A DNA stretch of 64,000 nt from Jejuia sp. UBA6058. Lineage in GTDB: Bacteria > Bacteroidota > Bacteroidia > Flavobacteriales > Flavobacteriaceae. The stretch spans positions 356,338-420,337 of the forward strand of contig DIYI01000017.1 in NCBI GenBank assembly GCA_002428965.1, written 5' to 3'. Made by a program: the position numbers and the translations under genes. Each line of letters starts with the position of its first letter. Positions within the stretch are counted from its first letter, which is position 1. Positions 1-8,522 of this stretch are shown piece by piece. Under the pieces are notes generated by a model. The model saw only the letters and a list, made by a program, of their open reading frames with translations. It made no database searches and was not told the origin of the DNA.

Positions 1-722
1 ATATACCCACATTCAACATCCCTGATGCCGACGGTGCGCTGACGGTTGAATGTATCGCGGATGCTGACGGTTCGGATATCATATTACCAACAGTAACCGA
101 TGCTTGTGGAAACACACTCTCTGCTTCCGCTCCAGTTATTACTGATAGCCCAGATCCTATTACTTGTGAAGGTACTAGAACATATACCTATACTTTCGAA
201 GATTGTGCAGGTAACTCTGACCAGTGGAGCTTTGTGTATACTATAGATACCCCAACCTTTAATATCGCGGATGCGGACGGCGCACTTACTGTTGAATGTA
301 TCGCGGATGCTGACGGTTCTGATATCATATTACCAACAGTAACCGATGCTTGTGGAAATACACTTTCTGCTTTCGCTCCAGTTATTACTGATAGCCCAGA
401 TCCTATTACTTGTGAAGGTACTAGAACATATACCTATACTTTCGAGGATTGTGCAGGTAACTCTGACCAGTGGAGCTTTGTGTATACTATAGATACCCCA
501 ACCTTTAATATCGCGGATGTTGACGGCGCACTTACTGTTGAATGTATCGCGGATGCTGACGGTTCGGATATCATATTACCAACTGTAACAGATGCTTGTG
601 GAAATACACTTTCTGCTTCTGCTCCAGTTATTACTGATAGCCCAGATCCTATTACTTGTGAAGGTACTAGAACATATACATATACTTTCGAAGATTGTGC
701 AGGTAACTCTGACCAGTGGAGC
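1..722 (+). repeat. Tandem 246-bp coding repeats in the adhesin
   Basis: The same block recurs with exact period 246 bases (anchor TTTGTGTATACTATAGAT at 231, 477 and 723). Copies are about 1-230 (5' truncated by the window edge), 231-476 and 477-722. They differ by scattered, mostly synonymous changes. Such near-identical in-frame repeats can expand or contract by recombination. They are protein modules, not a CRISPR array. Confidence 0.95.
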
Positions 723-2330
723 TTTGTGTATACTATAGATTTAGAACCTTTCTTATTACCAGCTAATGGTTCGCAAACGGTAGGAGATATAGCTAGCGCT
801 ATTGAACCTACCCCTCCAACTGTTAATGATAATTGTGGTAATGAATTAACGCCAATGGGACCTGCTGTGTCGGAAATACCAGCTTGCCAAGGAATTGTAA
901 CGTATACTTATACTTACACTGACTGTGCAGGTAATAGTGCGGAATGGACATATACTTATACTATTGAATTGGCACCTTTTACTGCTCCTGATGATGAAAG
1001 AACAAATGTTGAATGTATTGAAGACGCAATTGCTCCAACACCTCCTGTAGTAAATGATACTAATGGAGACCCTATCACACCTGTAATGAGTGAAGGTGCA
1101 GATCCTACCTGCGAAGGTGATAAAGTTTACACTTTCACTTATACAGACTGTGCAGGCAATAAGGATGACTGGATCTATACATACACGATAAAAGATGAAA
1201 CTTTGCCTGTATTCAACGGAAGACTGCCTGAAGACTTAACTGTAGAATGTGATGCTATACCTTCACCTGAAAGCTTAACAGCTACAGACAACTGTGGAAC
1301 TGCAGAAGTTACCGTGAATGATGTAAATACTCCTGGAGATTGCGAAGGTTCTTATACAATAGCAAGAACATATACTGCAACGGATGAATGTGGGTTAACA
1401 GCCTCATATAATCAAACAATTACTGTTATTGATACTACTGCACCTGTTCCATCGACAAGTTTTGAAACCGAATTAACAGTAAGCTGTACGGAAATTCCAG
1501 ATGCACCTTCAGTGGACTTCACAGACAACTGTTCAAACGATATTACAGTTGTATTTAATGAAGTTAACGGATTTGACGATACTGCTTTCGATGATTATCA
1601 AATTATTAGAACATGGACGGTTAGAGACGCGTGTAATAATGAAGCGGTTTACACACAAACTCTTAATGTTTTATTAGATGAAGTAATTACGCAAGTAACG
1701 GGTCCTGACAGATGTTTTGATGACGGTGTTATTGATCTTAATGAATTCCTGACTTCAGAAAATAAAGAAGGTATTTGGGAACTAGTTGAGGGCAACGACA
1801 TGGCACAATTAAACGATAATATATTTAACCCAACAACATTGGAACCGTCTGAGGAGTTCCTTCCTGGTAGTGAAGCGATAAATTATGTATTTAGATACAC
1901 TGGTTTAGATAATGGATGTATAAATATTACAGAAGTAAGTATGGCAATTAATGCAGATTGTATTGTTCTACCATGTGGAGATTCAGATATCGTAATATCG
2001 AAAGCACTTACGCCAAACGGTGATGGACATAACGAGTTTTTCTATATAGGAGGAATAGAGTTATGTGGTTTCCAAGCAAATATTAAAATATTCAACCGTT
2101 GGGGTGCCTTGGTTTACGAATCTAGCGATTACCCACAAATTGGTTTAGACGAAACTAACGACCCTGATGGACCTGATGGAAGCTGGAAAGGTAATGCACG
2201 ATCCTCTATTGGATCAGCAAATACAGTTCCTAATGGTACCTATTACTATATTATTGAGCTTCGAAATCCCGCTACTGGTGATTTAGAATTAAAACCTATA
2301 ACTGGCCCCTTATATGTAGGATCTAAATAA
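3..2330 (+). CDS. Repeat-rich surface adhesin with type B T9SS sorting domain (5' end outside window)
   Basis: The reading frame is open from base 3, so the true start lies upstream; 775 residues are visible. The N-terminal part consists of immunoglobulin-like/HYR-like modules of about 82 residues, each with spaced cysteines and a D-C-A-G-N-S motif. The first three are nearly identical at DNA level (period 246 bases) and later ones diverge. The last ~95 residues form the gliding-motility-associated C-terminal domain (LTPNGDGHNEFF, then IKIFNRWG and a final GPLYVGSK), the type B sorting signal of T9SS. The product is therefore expected to cross the outer membrane through T9SS and stay on or near the surface, as SprB-like adhesins do. 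The downstream PorP/SprF gene begins 14 bases after the stop and is the usual partner for this cargo class. The specific ligand is unknown. Confidence 0.9.
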   Translation: MPTFNIPDADGALTVECIADADGSDIILPTVTDACGNTLSASAPVITDSPDPITCEGTRTYTYTFEDCAGNSDQWSFVYTIDTPTFNIADADGALTVECIADADGSDIILPTVTDACGNTLSAFAPVITDSPDPITCEGTRTYTYTFEDCAGNSDQWSFVYTIDTPTFNIADVDGALTVECIADADGSDIILPTVTDACGNTLSASAPVITDSPDPITCEGTRTYTYTFEDCAGNSDQWSFVYTIDLEPFLLPANGSQTVGDIASAIEPTPPTVNDNCGNELTPMGPAVSEIPACQGIVTYTYTYTDCAGNSAEWTYTYTIELAPFTAPDDERTNVECIEDAIAPTPPVVNDTNGDPITPVMSEGADPTCEGDKVYTFTYTDCAGNKDDWIYTYTIKDETLPVFNGRLPEDLTVECDAIPSPESLTATDNCGTAEVTVNDVNTPGDCEGSYTIARTYTATDECGLTASYNQTITVIDTTAPVPSTSFETELTVSCTEIPDAPSVDFTDNCSNDITVVFNEVNGFDDTAFDDYQIIRTWTVRDACNNEAVYTQTLNVLLDEVITQVTGPDRCFDDGVIDLNEFLTSENKEGIWELVEGNDMAQLNDNIFNPTTLEPSEEFLPGSEAINYVFRYTGLDNGCINITEVSMAINADCIVLPCGDSDIVISKALTPNGDGHNEFFYIGGIELCGFQANIKIFNRWGALVYESSDYPQIGLDETNDPDGPDGSWKGNARSSIGSANTVPNGTYYYIIELRNPATGDLELKPITGPLYVGSK

Positions 2331-2344
2331 CAAACCTATAACCT

Positions 2345-3265
2345 ATGAAACGTATTAAACAACATATAATCGCATTTGCGCTATTAAGCTGCTCTTTAGG
2401 AATAGCTCAACAATTACCGCAATTTACGCAATACATGTACAATACTATCTCTATAAATCCTGCCTATGCTGGTAGTAGAGAAGCATTGAGTATTATTGGA
2501 TTACATAGAAGTCAATGGGTTGGTTTTGATGGCGGTCCTATCACTCAGACCCTTTCTATTCATACACCCTTAAGGAATGATAGAATAGGCTTAGGTTTGT
2601 CTTTTATTGAAGATGATTTAGGCCCATTAAATTTTTCCTTTGTGTATGGTGATTTTTCATATTCAATTCCAACTGGTCAAAACGGTAAGTTAGCTTTTGG
2701 AGTAAAAGCAGGTTTTACACAATTCAGTCTAGATGCGGATTTTAGAGCTGCTGAAATTGATGATCCTGAAATCGGAAATACGCCTGATCAATGGAATTTC
2801 AATGTTGGCGCTGGTTTATTTTGGCATACTAACAAATGGTACCTGGGACTTTCTGTTCCAAGAATACTTAATACTGATTATAATGAATCTCAAGAATTTC
2901 AGGCTTTAGAGAGATTAGGATATTACTTCACTGGTGGTTACGTTTTCGATTTAAGCAGCAGTTTTAAATTTAAGCCCGCTTTTCTCGTAAAAGCTACTAA
3001 TGGAGCTCCAGTCTCTTATGATTTAACCGCCAATTTCCTATACAATGAAAAATTTTGGTTTGGAGGAACATATAGATTTAATTATGAGACTGCCGCTATT
3101 GGAGGCATTTTGGACTTCCAGGTTTCACGTCAACTTCGAGTTGGATATGCTTATGAAAAACCTATTTCTGAAATTAGAAGATACACAAGTGGTACTCATG
3201 AAGTGTTGCTTATTTACGAGTTTAAATTCTTAAGTTCAAAACTAAAATCACCTAGATATTTCTAA
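2345..3265 (+). CDS. PorP/SprF family T9SS outer-membrane protein
   Basis: The 306-residue product has a signal peptide (about residues 1-21, ending in IAQ) and the family opening FTQYMYN followed by NPAYAGSR. The rest reads as alternating amphipathic strands of an outer-membrane beta-barrel. PorP/SprF proteins act with T9SS, and SprF-type members are needed for surface delivery of the adjacent type B sorting-domain adhesin. The gene lies between that adhesin and two OmpA-family genes, the classic adhesin-sprF-ompA order in Flavobacteriia, with gaps of 14 and 21 bases suggesting one operon. Family assignment is firm; pairing with this particular adhesin is inferred from position. Confidence 0.92.
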   Translation: MKRIKQHIIAFALLSCSLGIAQQLPQFTQYMYNTISINPAYAGSREALSIIGLHRSQWVGFDGGPITQTLSIHTPLRNDRIGLGLSFIEDDLGPLNFSFVYGDFSYSIPTGQNGKLAFGVKAGFTQFSLDADFRAAEIDDPEIGNTPDQWNFNVGAGLFWHTNKWYLGLSVPRILNTDYNESQEFQALERLGYYFTGGYVFDLSSSFKFKPAFLVKATNGAPVSYDLTANFLYNEKFWFGGTYRFNYETAAIGGILDFQVSRQLRVGYAYEKPISEIRRYTSGTHEVLLIYEFKFLSSKLKSPRYF

Positions 3266-3286
3266 ATCACTCAGTACTATTTAATT

Positions 3287-5209
3287 ATGAAATTAAAGAA
3301 CTACATATTGCTAAGTCTCTTATTTACAATAGGTTTACACACTTATGCTCAACCTGGTAAACAAAAAAGAGCTGATACATTGTTCAACAAATTCTCATTT
3401 GTAAAAGCCGCTGAAGTTTATAAAGATCTTATCAAAAACAACTATAATAAAGATTATGCCACAAGGCAACTTGCTGATTGTTATGCGTATTTAAGAAATC
3501 CTGCGGCAGCATCTAGATATTATAAAAAAGTAGTTGAACAAGAAAATGTGCCTATTGATTATTATTACAGTTACGCGCAATCATTAAGAGGTATCAAAAA
3601 ATACAAAGAAAGTAGAGAGTGGCTACAACGTTTTAAAGATTCTGGTGGTATAGCGAATACTCAAGATTTTGAACGGGATCTCGATTTTATGGCACACGTA
3701 TTCAGTGCTAAAAAACAATATTTTTTAAAACGAACCAGAATCAACTCAAAATTTAGCGATTTTGGTGCTATAGAACACAATGGCAAAATTTACTTTACCT
3801 CTTCAAGAGATGAAGGTGTTTCAATTAAACGCCTTTACGGATGGAATGAGCAACCATTTTTAGATATTTATGTTACAGAAAAAAGCAGTAGAAGAAAAGT
3901 AGATCATTCTTTCAAACTAAAAGGAGATATTAATTCTATTTACCATGACGGCCCTGTAGCTATTACCAACGATGGGAAAACCATGTATTTCTCCCGAAAT
4001 GCAGCTAACAAGTTCGGTAAAGAAACAGATAGTAAAGGCATTAGTCATATGGGACTTTACAAAGCCTCATACCAAGATAGTATTTGGACCAACGTTGAAA
4101 AATTAAGCATAAGTAACAATGACTATTCCGTACAACATCCTGCACTAAGTAGAGATAACAAAAGGTTATATTTTTCTTCAGATATGCCAGGAGGCGAAGG
4201 AGGTTCTGATATATATTTTGTCGATATAAATGTAGATGGAACCCTTGGAGAACCAGTAAACCTAGGCAACGTTGTAAATACAAAAGATACCGAAGGTACA
4301 CCCTTTGTTAACAATGAAGGAATTTTATTCTTCGCATCAGATGGACACTTTGGTTTAGGACTATTAGACGTTTTTGGAACCGTTACTGATGAAGAAGGAA
4401 AGATTACGGATGTAGTTAATCTTGGAGTTCCGGTAAATTCTGAAAAAGATGATTTTTGCTTTTTTATGAATGACGACGGGCTTACGGGCTACTTTTCATC
4501 AAACAGGCGTGGTGGTCGTGGAAGTGATGATATCTATGAATTTTATAGAAAACCACTACTTAACGTTCGCGGTCAAGTAATTGATGCCATCAATACAAAA
4601 CCAGTTGCAAATTCAATCATTAATCTTTTTGATGCAGATGGCAATAAAATTGCGTACATGGTTACGGATAAAGAAGGTTTTTATGAAATTAATATAGATA
4701 GAAATAAAGACTACAAAATTGTAGCCTCTCAAGACAAGTATATAGACGATTACCGAGAATTTACCTCAAAAAATATTTCTAGTATTGAATCTATAATAGT
4801 TGCTAATTTAATATTAAACCCTGTTCAAAACGTAGAGGTTCTAGCTGATTTACAATTAAACACCATCTATTTTGATTTCAATAAGCATAATATTAGAGAA
4901 GATGCTAAAATTGAGTTAGATAAAATTGTAAAACTAATGAATGATGATTATCCAGAGATGGTAATCAAGATAGAATCTCATACCGATTCAAGAGGTTCTT
5001 TATCCTATAATGACAAGCTATCTATTGATAGAGCCAACTCTACATACGACTATTTGATTTCTAACGGAGTTGACCCAAAACGAATTACGGAGCATGTTGG
5101 ATATGGAGAAAGACGATTAACTAATGGTTGTGAAGATGGTGCAAAATGTGAAGATGAAGAACACCAACAAAACCGAAGAACACAATTTATAGTGGTGCAA
5201 ATGGAGTAA
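3287..5209 (+). CDS. OmpA family protein with PD40 and carboxypeptidase-regulatory-like domains (copy 1)
   Basis: This 640-residue exported protein has a signal peptide (to about residue 21, YAQ). A TPR-like region with a D-C-Y-A-Y-L helix pair spans about 25-130. WD40-like PD40 strands follow (about 150-420, including DGKTMYFSR and LYFSSDMPGG), then a CarboxypepD_reg-like beta domain (about 430-510). The C-terminal OmpA/MotB peptidoglycan-binding domain (about 525-640) shows IYFDFNKHNI, ESHTDSRGS and the conserved arginine after SYNDKLS. The architecture matches the PorE/SprE-neighbourhood OmpA proteins that tie T9SS or its cargo to the cell wall. It sits 21 bases after PorP/SprF. A second, full-length homologue follows, so this is a tandem duplication. 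Confidence 0.9.
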   Translation: MKLKNYILLSLLFTIGLHTYAQPGKQKRADTLFNKFSFVKAAEVYKDLIKNNYNKDYATRQLADCYAYLRNPAAASRYYKKVVEQENVPIDYYYSYAQSLRGIKKYKESREWLQRFKDSGGIANTQDFERDLDFMAHVFSAKKQYFLKRTRINSKFSDFGAIEHNGKIYFTSSRDEGVSIKRLYGWNEQPFLDIYVTEKSSRRKVDHSFKLKGDINSIYHDGPVAITNDGKTMYFSRNAANKFGKETDSKGISHMGLYKASYQDSIWTNVEKLSISNNDYSVQHPALSRDNKRLYFSSDMPGGEGGSDIYFVDINVDGTLGEPVNLGNVVNTKDTEGTPFVNNEGILFFASDGHFGLGLLDVFGTVTDEEGKITDVVNLGVPVNSEKDDFCFFMNDDGLTGYFSSNRRGGRGSDDIYEFYRKPLLNVRGQVIDAINTKPVANSIINLFDADGNKIAYMVTDKEGFYEINIDRNKDYKIVASQDKYIDDYREFTSKNISSIESIIVANLILNPVQNVEVLADLQLNTIYFDFNKHNIREDAKIELDKIVKLMNDDYPEMVIKIESHTDSRGSLSYNDKLSIDRANSTYDYLISNGVDPKRITEHVGYGERRLTNGCEDGAKCEDEEHQQNRRTQFIVVQME

Positions 5210-5265
5210 CCCCAAAAACCAGTTAAAATCGCAAGCATTAGTGGTTTTAATTAAAACAAGACCCC

Positions 5266-7227
5266 ATGAAACTAAAAAATTACGTTATATTTTTTCTTGC
5301 TTTAGCAATACATATCTCTTTAGTTGCGCAAGAAGGACTTCAAAAAAGAGCTGATAGCCTTTTCAACAAATTTGCATTTGTTGATGCAGCTAAAACCTAT
5401 AAAAAACTAATAAAGAAAGATTATAATGCAGATTATGCCACGAGACAATTGGCAGATTGTTATGCATTTATGAGAAACCCCGATAGTGCGGCAACCTATT
5501 ATCAAAAAGTTGTACAGCAAGAAAATGTTCCAATTGCTTACTACTATAAATATGCGCAAGCTTTAAGAGGAAAAAAAGACTATAAAACATCACGCACTTG
5601 GTTGAAACGCTTTAAAAATGAGGGTGGTGTGATTGAAAAAAATAAACTATCTAGAGATCCTGATTTTATAACAGCCGTTTTCAATGCCGAAAACAAATAC
5701 TCTTTAAAAGATGTAAATTTCAACTCAGAGTTTAGTGATTTTGGTGCTTTTGAATTTGATAGAAAAATATATTTTGCTTCGACAGCTAAGAAAGGTGCGC
5801 TCAGAAAATTAACATATGGTTGGAATAACCAGCCATTCCTAGATATTTATGCTATTGAAAAAGATGCGGATACTTTGATATATCACAAAGCTAAATTATC
5901 TGGTGATGTTAACTCAAGATTTCATGATGGTCCGGCTATTATTACAAAAGATGGAAAAACAATGTATTTTTCACGTAATAATTTTACCAGATACGGCTTA
6001 AAAAAGGATAAGGATGGTATAAGCAATTTAGCCATTTTTAAGGCCTCTTTGGTTGATGGCGAATGGACAAATATTGAATCCTTACCTTTTAATGATAAAG
6101 AACATTCTTTTGGACATCCTGCTCTAAATGCCGACGAAACCAAACTTTATTTCTCTTCAGATATGTCAGGCGGCTTCGGAGGTTCAGACATATACTATGT
6201 AGATATAAATACGGATGGCTCTTATTCTTCGCCCAAAAATTTGGGTGAAATCATCAATACTAAAGACAACGAAGTATTCCCCTTTGTTAATTCTGAAAAC
6301 ATATTGTTTTTCTCTTCAGATGGCCATTTAGGTTTGGGTCTTTTAGACATATTCGCGACGGTTTATGATGAAAACAATAAACTAGAAAGCGTAGTTAACC
6401 TGGGAATTCCAGTAAATTCAAATAAAGATGATTTTTCATTTTTTATGAATGAGGACGGGGTTACTGGATATATAGCCTCTAATAGAGAAGGTGGAAAAGG
6501 TGATGATGATATTTACGCCTATAATAGAATTCCTAAATTAAAATTAAGAGGAAAAGTAACAGATTCTATAAATAATACTCCAATTCCAAATGTGCTTGTG
6601 AAATTATCTGATAATGAAGATGTGCAAATTGTATATGTTGAAACGGATGAGAATGGAGATTATGAAATAAATGTTGATAGAGATACCGACTATATTGTTA
6701 AAATTAATAAAGATGGTTATCCAGAAAACATGGTATCGGTTACTACAAAAGGGTTGCCTAATGATGCAAAAAGTGTTACTGTAGATTTTGTAATAAGTCC
6801 AGAAAAACAAAACGAACCAATTGCTGAAGACAGTGAGACTGATTCTGATGTAGACGAGCTTATTGCACAAATAACCACACCGATATACTTTGATTTTGAT
6901 AGTTCTAAAATAAGGAAAGAAGACACCTCTGAATTGGCGAATATTGTGAATTTAATGAAAAATAGATTCCCAGCAATGACTATTAAAATTGAGGCGCATA
7001 CTGATTCTAGAGGTCCAAGCAGCTATAACGATCAACTTTCGGAAAAACGCGCCTATGCTACCTACCAATATTTAGTTTCTGAAGGTATTGAAGCCAATAG
7101 AATTATTGAATATAAAGGCTTTGGAGAAAGCAAGTTAACTAATGATTGTGATGGCACCATTAAGTGTACGGAGGAAGAGCACAAACTTAATAGACGTACC
7201 AACTTTATCGTAATAAAAGTAAAATAA
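5266..7227 (+). CDS. OmpA family protein with PD40 and carboxypeptidase-regulatory-like domains (copy 2)
   Basis: The 653-residue product is a paralogue of the preceding gene with the same order: signal peptide, TPR-like helices, PD40 propeller strands (DGKTMYFSRN, LYFSSDMSGG), CarboxypepD_reg-like domain and a C-terminal OmpA domain (IYFDFDSSKI, EAHTDSRGP, SYNDQLSEKRA). Both copies open with MKLKNY. Divergence is highest in the linker before the OmpA domain, which here carries an acidic Glu/Asp-rich stretch (about residues 528-545). The gene is 56 bases from copy 1 and is followed by a strong hairpin at 7252-7282. It probably anchors the exported adhesin machinery to peptidoglycan; whether the copies serve different cargos cannot be read from sequence. 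Confidence 0.9.
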   Translation: MKLKNYVIFFLALAIHISLVAQEGLQKRADSLFNKFAFVDAAKTYKKLIKKDYNADYATRQLADCYAFMRNPDSAATYYQKVVQQENVPIAYYYKYAQALRGKKDYKTSRTWLKRFKNEGGVIEKNKLSRDPDFITAVFNAENKYSLKDVNFNSEFSDFGAFEFDRKIYFASTAKKGALRKLTYGWNNQPFLDIYAIEKDADTLIYHKAKLSGDVNSRFHDGPAIITKDGKTMYFSRNNFTRYGLKKDKDGISNLAIFKASLVDGEWTNIESLPFNDKEHSFGHPALNADETKLYFSSDMSGGFGGSDIYYVDINTDGSYSSPKNLGEIINTKDNEVFPFVNSENILFFSSDGHLGLGLLDIFATVYDENNKLESVVNLGIPVNSNKDDFSFFMNEDGVTGYIASNREGGKGDDDIYAYNRIPKLKLRGKVTDSINNTPIPNVLVKLSDNEDVQIVYVETDENGDYEINVDRDTDYIVKINKDGYPENMVSVTTKGLPNDAKSVTVDFVISPEKQNEPIAEDSETDSDVDELIAQITTPIYFDFDSSKIRKEDTSELANIVNLMKNRFPAMTIKIEAHTDSRGPSSYNDQLSEKRAYATYQYLVSEGIEANRIIEYKGFGESKLTNDCDGTIKCTEEEHKLNRRTNFIVIKVK

Positions 7228-7251
7228 CTACCCAACCAAAACCAAACAAAA

Positions 7252-7282
7252 AAAGCCTTTCAATATTATATTGAAAGGCTTT
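7252..7282. terminator. Bidirectional intrinsic terminator
   Basis: A perfect 15-base inverted repeat (AAAGCCTTTCAATAT, one-base centre, then its reverse complement) lies between the OmpA gene and the tRNA. On the minus strand the stem is followed by a seven-T run, ideal for ending the tRNA-His transcript. On the plus strand the T-tract is interrupted, so termination of the OmpA operon is less certain. Confidence 0.85.
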
Positions 7283-7290
7283 GTACTTTT

Positions 7291-7366
7291 GGGTGGAAGA
7301 TCGGTCTCGAACCGACGACCTCCTGAACCACAATCAGGCGCTCTAACCAACTGAGCTACAACCACC
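7291..7366 (-). tRNA. tRNA-His (GUG anticodon)
   Basis: Read on the minus strand, this folds as a full cloverleaf. The D stem is GCUC/GAGC, the anticodon stem CCUGA/UCAGG with loop UUGUGGU (anticodon GUG), and the T arm GUCGG-UUCGAGA-CCGAU. The extra 5' G expected for tRNA-His (G-1 opposite C73) is encoded. CCA is not encoded. The acceptor stem is unusual: 1-72, 2-71, 3-70, 4-69 and 7-66 pair, but 5-68 and 6-67 are both U opposite U. The gene stands alone and is followed by the terminator at 7252-7282. Confidence 0.93.
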
Positions 7367-7497
7367 ATTTAATGTTTTCAGAACAAATATATATTCCTGC
7401 AACTGCATTTTACAATGCGAGTGCAAATGTAACAGATTTAAGAGTTACTACAAAGCTATTTTTCAATTTTTACAGGCTAAAAATGCTCTACTCTTCA

Positions 7498-8217
7498 TTA
7501 CTTCAAATCAAAAATACTATTTACCGCAGGGTAACGCTCCACAGTAAACCCCTCTCCTGCTTCAACACCAATTAATCTGCCTAAATCTCTTGCGCGATAA
7601 ATTACGCTATCTGTAAAATTTTTACTTGATATTGGTGTTTCTGGCTCCTTACTATCTTCACTATAAAACTGTGTCTCATAAGCCAAAACCGCTTTCATTT
7701 TAGTATCTAAATAACCTGAAACATCAACTACAATATCCGGTTCTAAGTTTTTCCATTGAATAAAGTGATACACAAACTTTGGTCGCCAAGGTTTTTGATT
7801 TTCACCTTCATTATTTGTAGTTTCAATTTTTACTAATCCACTTAAAAAGCAAGCGTCGCTTACTAACTTACTACCTTTTCCGTGGTCAATATGCCTGTCA
7901 TCAATCGCGTTACAAAGTACTATTTCAGGTTGATACGCTCTTATTTTTTTGACAAGTTCAATTTGATGCTCTTTATCGTTTACAAAAAAGCCATCGGCAA
8001 ACCCCATATTATCTCTTAGCGCAACACCCAAAATTTCTGCGGCACTATTTGCTTCTGTTTTACGCGTTTGTATCGTACCTCTCGTACCCAATTCACCTCT
8101 GGTTAAATCAATAATCCCAACTTGCTTTCCATTGTGCACCTCCTTTGCTATGGTCGCACCACAACCCAATTCAACATCATCTGGATGTGCTCCTACAGCA
8201 AGTAAATCTAATTTCAT
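7498..8217 (-). CDS. bshB1: Bacillithiol biosynthesis deacetylase BshB1
   Basis: The 239-residue product belongs to the PIG-L/LmbE zinc deacetylases. The motif AHPDDVELGCG (about residues 9-19) supplies zinc ligands and the catalytic aspartate, and DRHIDHGKGS (about 107-116) supplies a further histidine. The TRGELGTRGT segment is typical of BshB1. The enzyme removes the acetyl group from N-acetylglucosaminyl-malate, the second step of bacillithiol synthesis, in the cytosol. Length matches the family. It is monocistronic here; bshA and bshC are not in the window, as is usual for Bacteroidota where these genes are scattered. Confidence 0.93.
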   Translation of the reverse strand: MKLDLLAVGAHPDDVELGCGATIAKEVHNGKQVGIIDLTRGELGTRGTIQTRKTEANSAAEILGVALRDNMGFADGFFVNDKEHQIELVKKIRAYQPEIVLCNAIDDRHIDHGKGSKLVSDACFLSGLVKIETTNNEGENQKPWRPKFVYHFIQWKNLEPDIVVDVSGYLDTKMKAVLAYETQFYSEDSKEPETPISSKNFTDSVIYRARDLGRLIGVEAGEGFTVERYPAVNSIFDLK

Positions 8218-8522
8218 ACAATTATATATTAAAATGTTAAATTAAAAAAAACGTGAGGTACAGGCAAGAAACTAGAGATTATTTAAATAAATACACAGTC
8301 CAATTCATTTTTTAAAACTGAAACTTATCAGGTTTTAAAAACCCCACATTACGAAAGCGTTTTCGTATTATCTTTTGGTATTAAAAGCCCCCTAAAAAGG
8401 ACAATTATATAAAAATTCAAACATTACCCAAAGCATGACATCGGTCATAATTAAAGAAATAAAGCAAGGGTAATTTTACACTGTAAATAAAGAGCAAATT
8501 CATCCATTAAAATTCAGAAACC
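8218..8522. other. 305-bp divergent intergenic region (bshB1 / SLC13 permease)
   Basis: No gene is visible in this stretch. It holds a 16-bp near-palindrome at 8351-8366 (see separate entry) and a shorter inverted repeat ATGAC-ATCG-GTCAT at 8435-8448. A TATCTTTT stretch at 8369-8376 resembles a flavobacterial -7 box. Promoters of both divergent genes must lie here, but none matches the consensus well. Confidence 0.6.
8351..8366. promoter_or_regulatory. LacI-type operator candidate
   Basis: ACGAAAGCGTTTTCGT is palindromic in 7 of 8 positions per half and has the central CG flanked by A/T runs typical of LacI/PurR-family sites. It lies 157 bases upstream of the SLC13 permease start and just upstream of a weak TATCTTTT -7-like box. 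No LacI-type regulator is encoded in the window, so the assignment rests on the pattern alone. Confidence 0.35.

Noticed and set aside
1..722. Regular repeats resembling a CRISPR array
   Set aside because: The repeats are 246 bases, contiguous, in frame and encode a cysteine-containing protein module; there are no spacers.
7372..7575. Short plus-strand frame after the tRNA overlapping bshB1
   Set aside because: It overlaps the 3' end of bshB1 antisense, has no recognisable motif and no promoter.
8435..8448. ATGAC-ATCG-GTCAT as a CRP/FNR-type operator
   Set aside because: The arms are only 5 bases and the spacing does not fit a known consensus well; chance occurrence in AT-rich DNA is likely.
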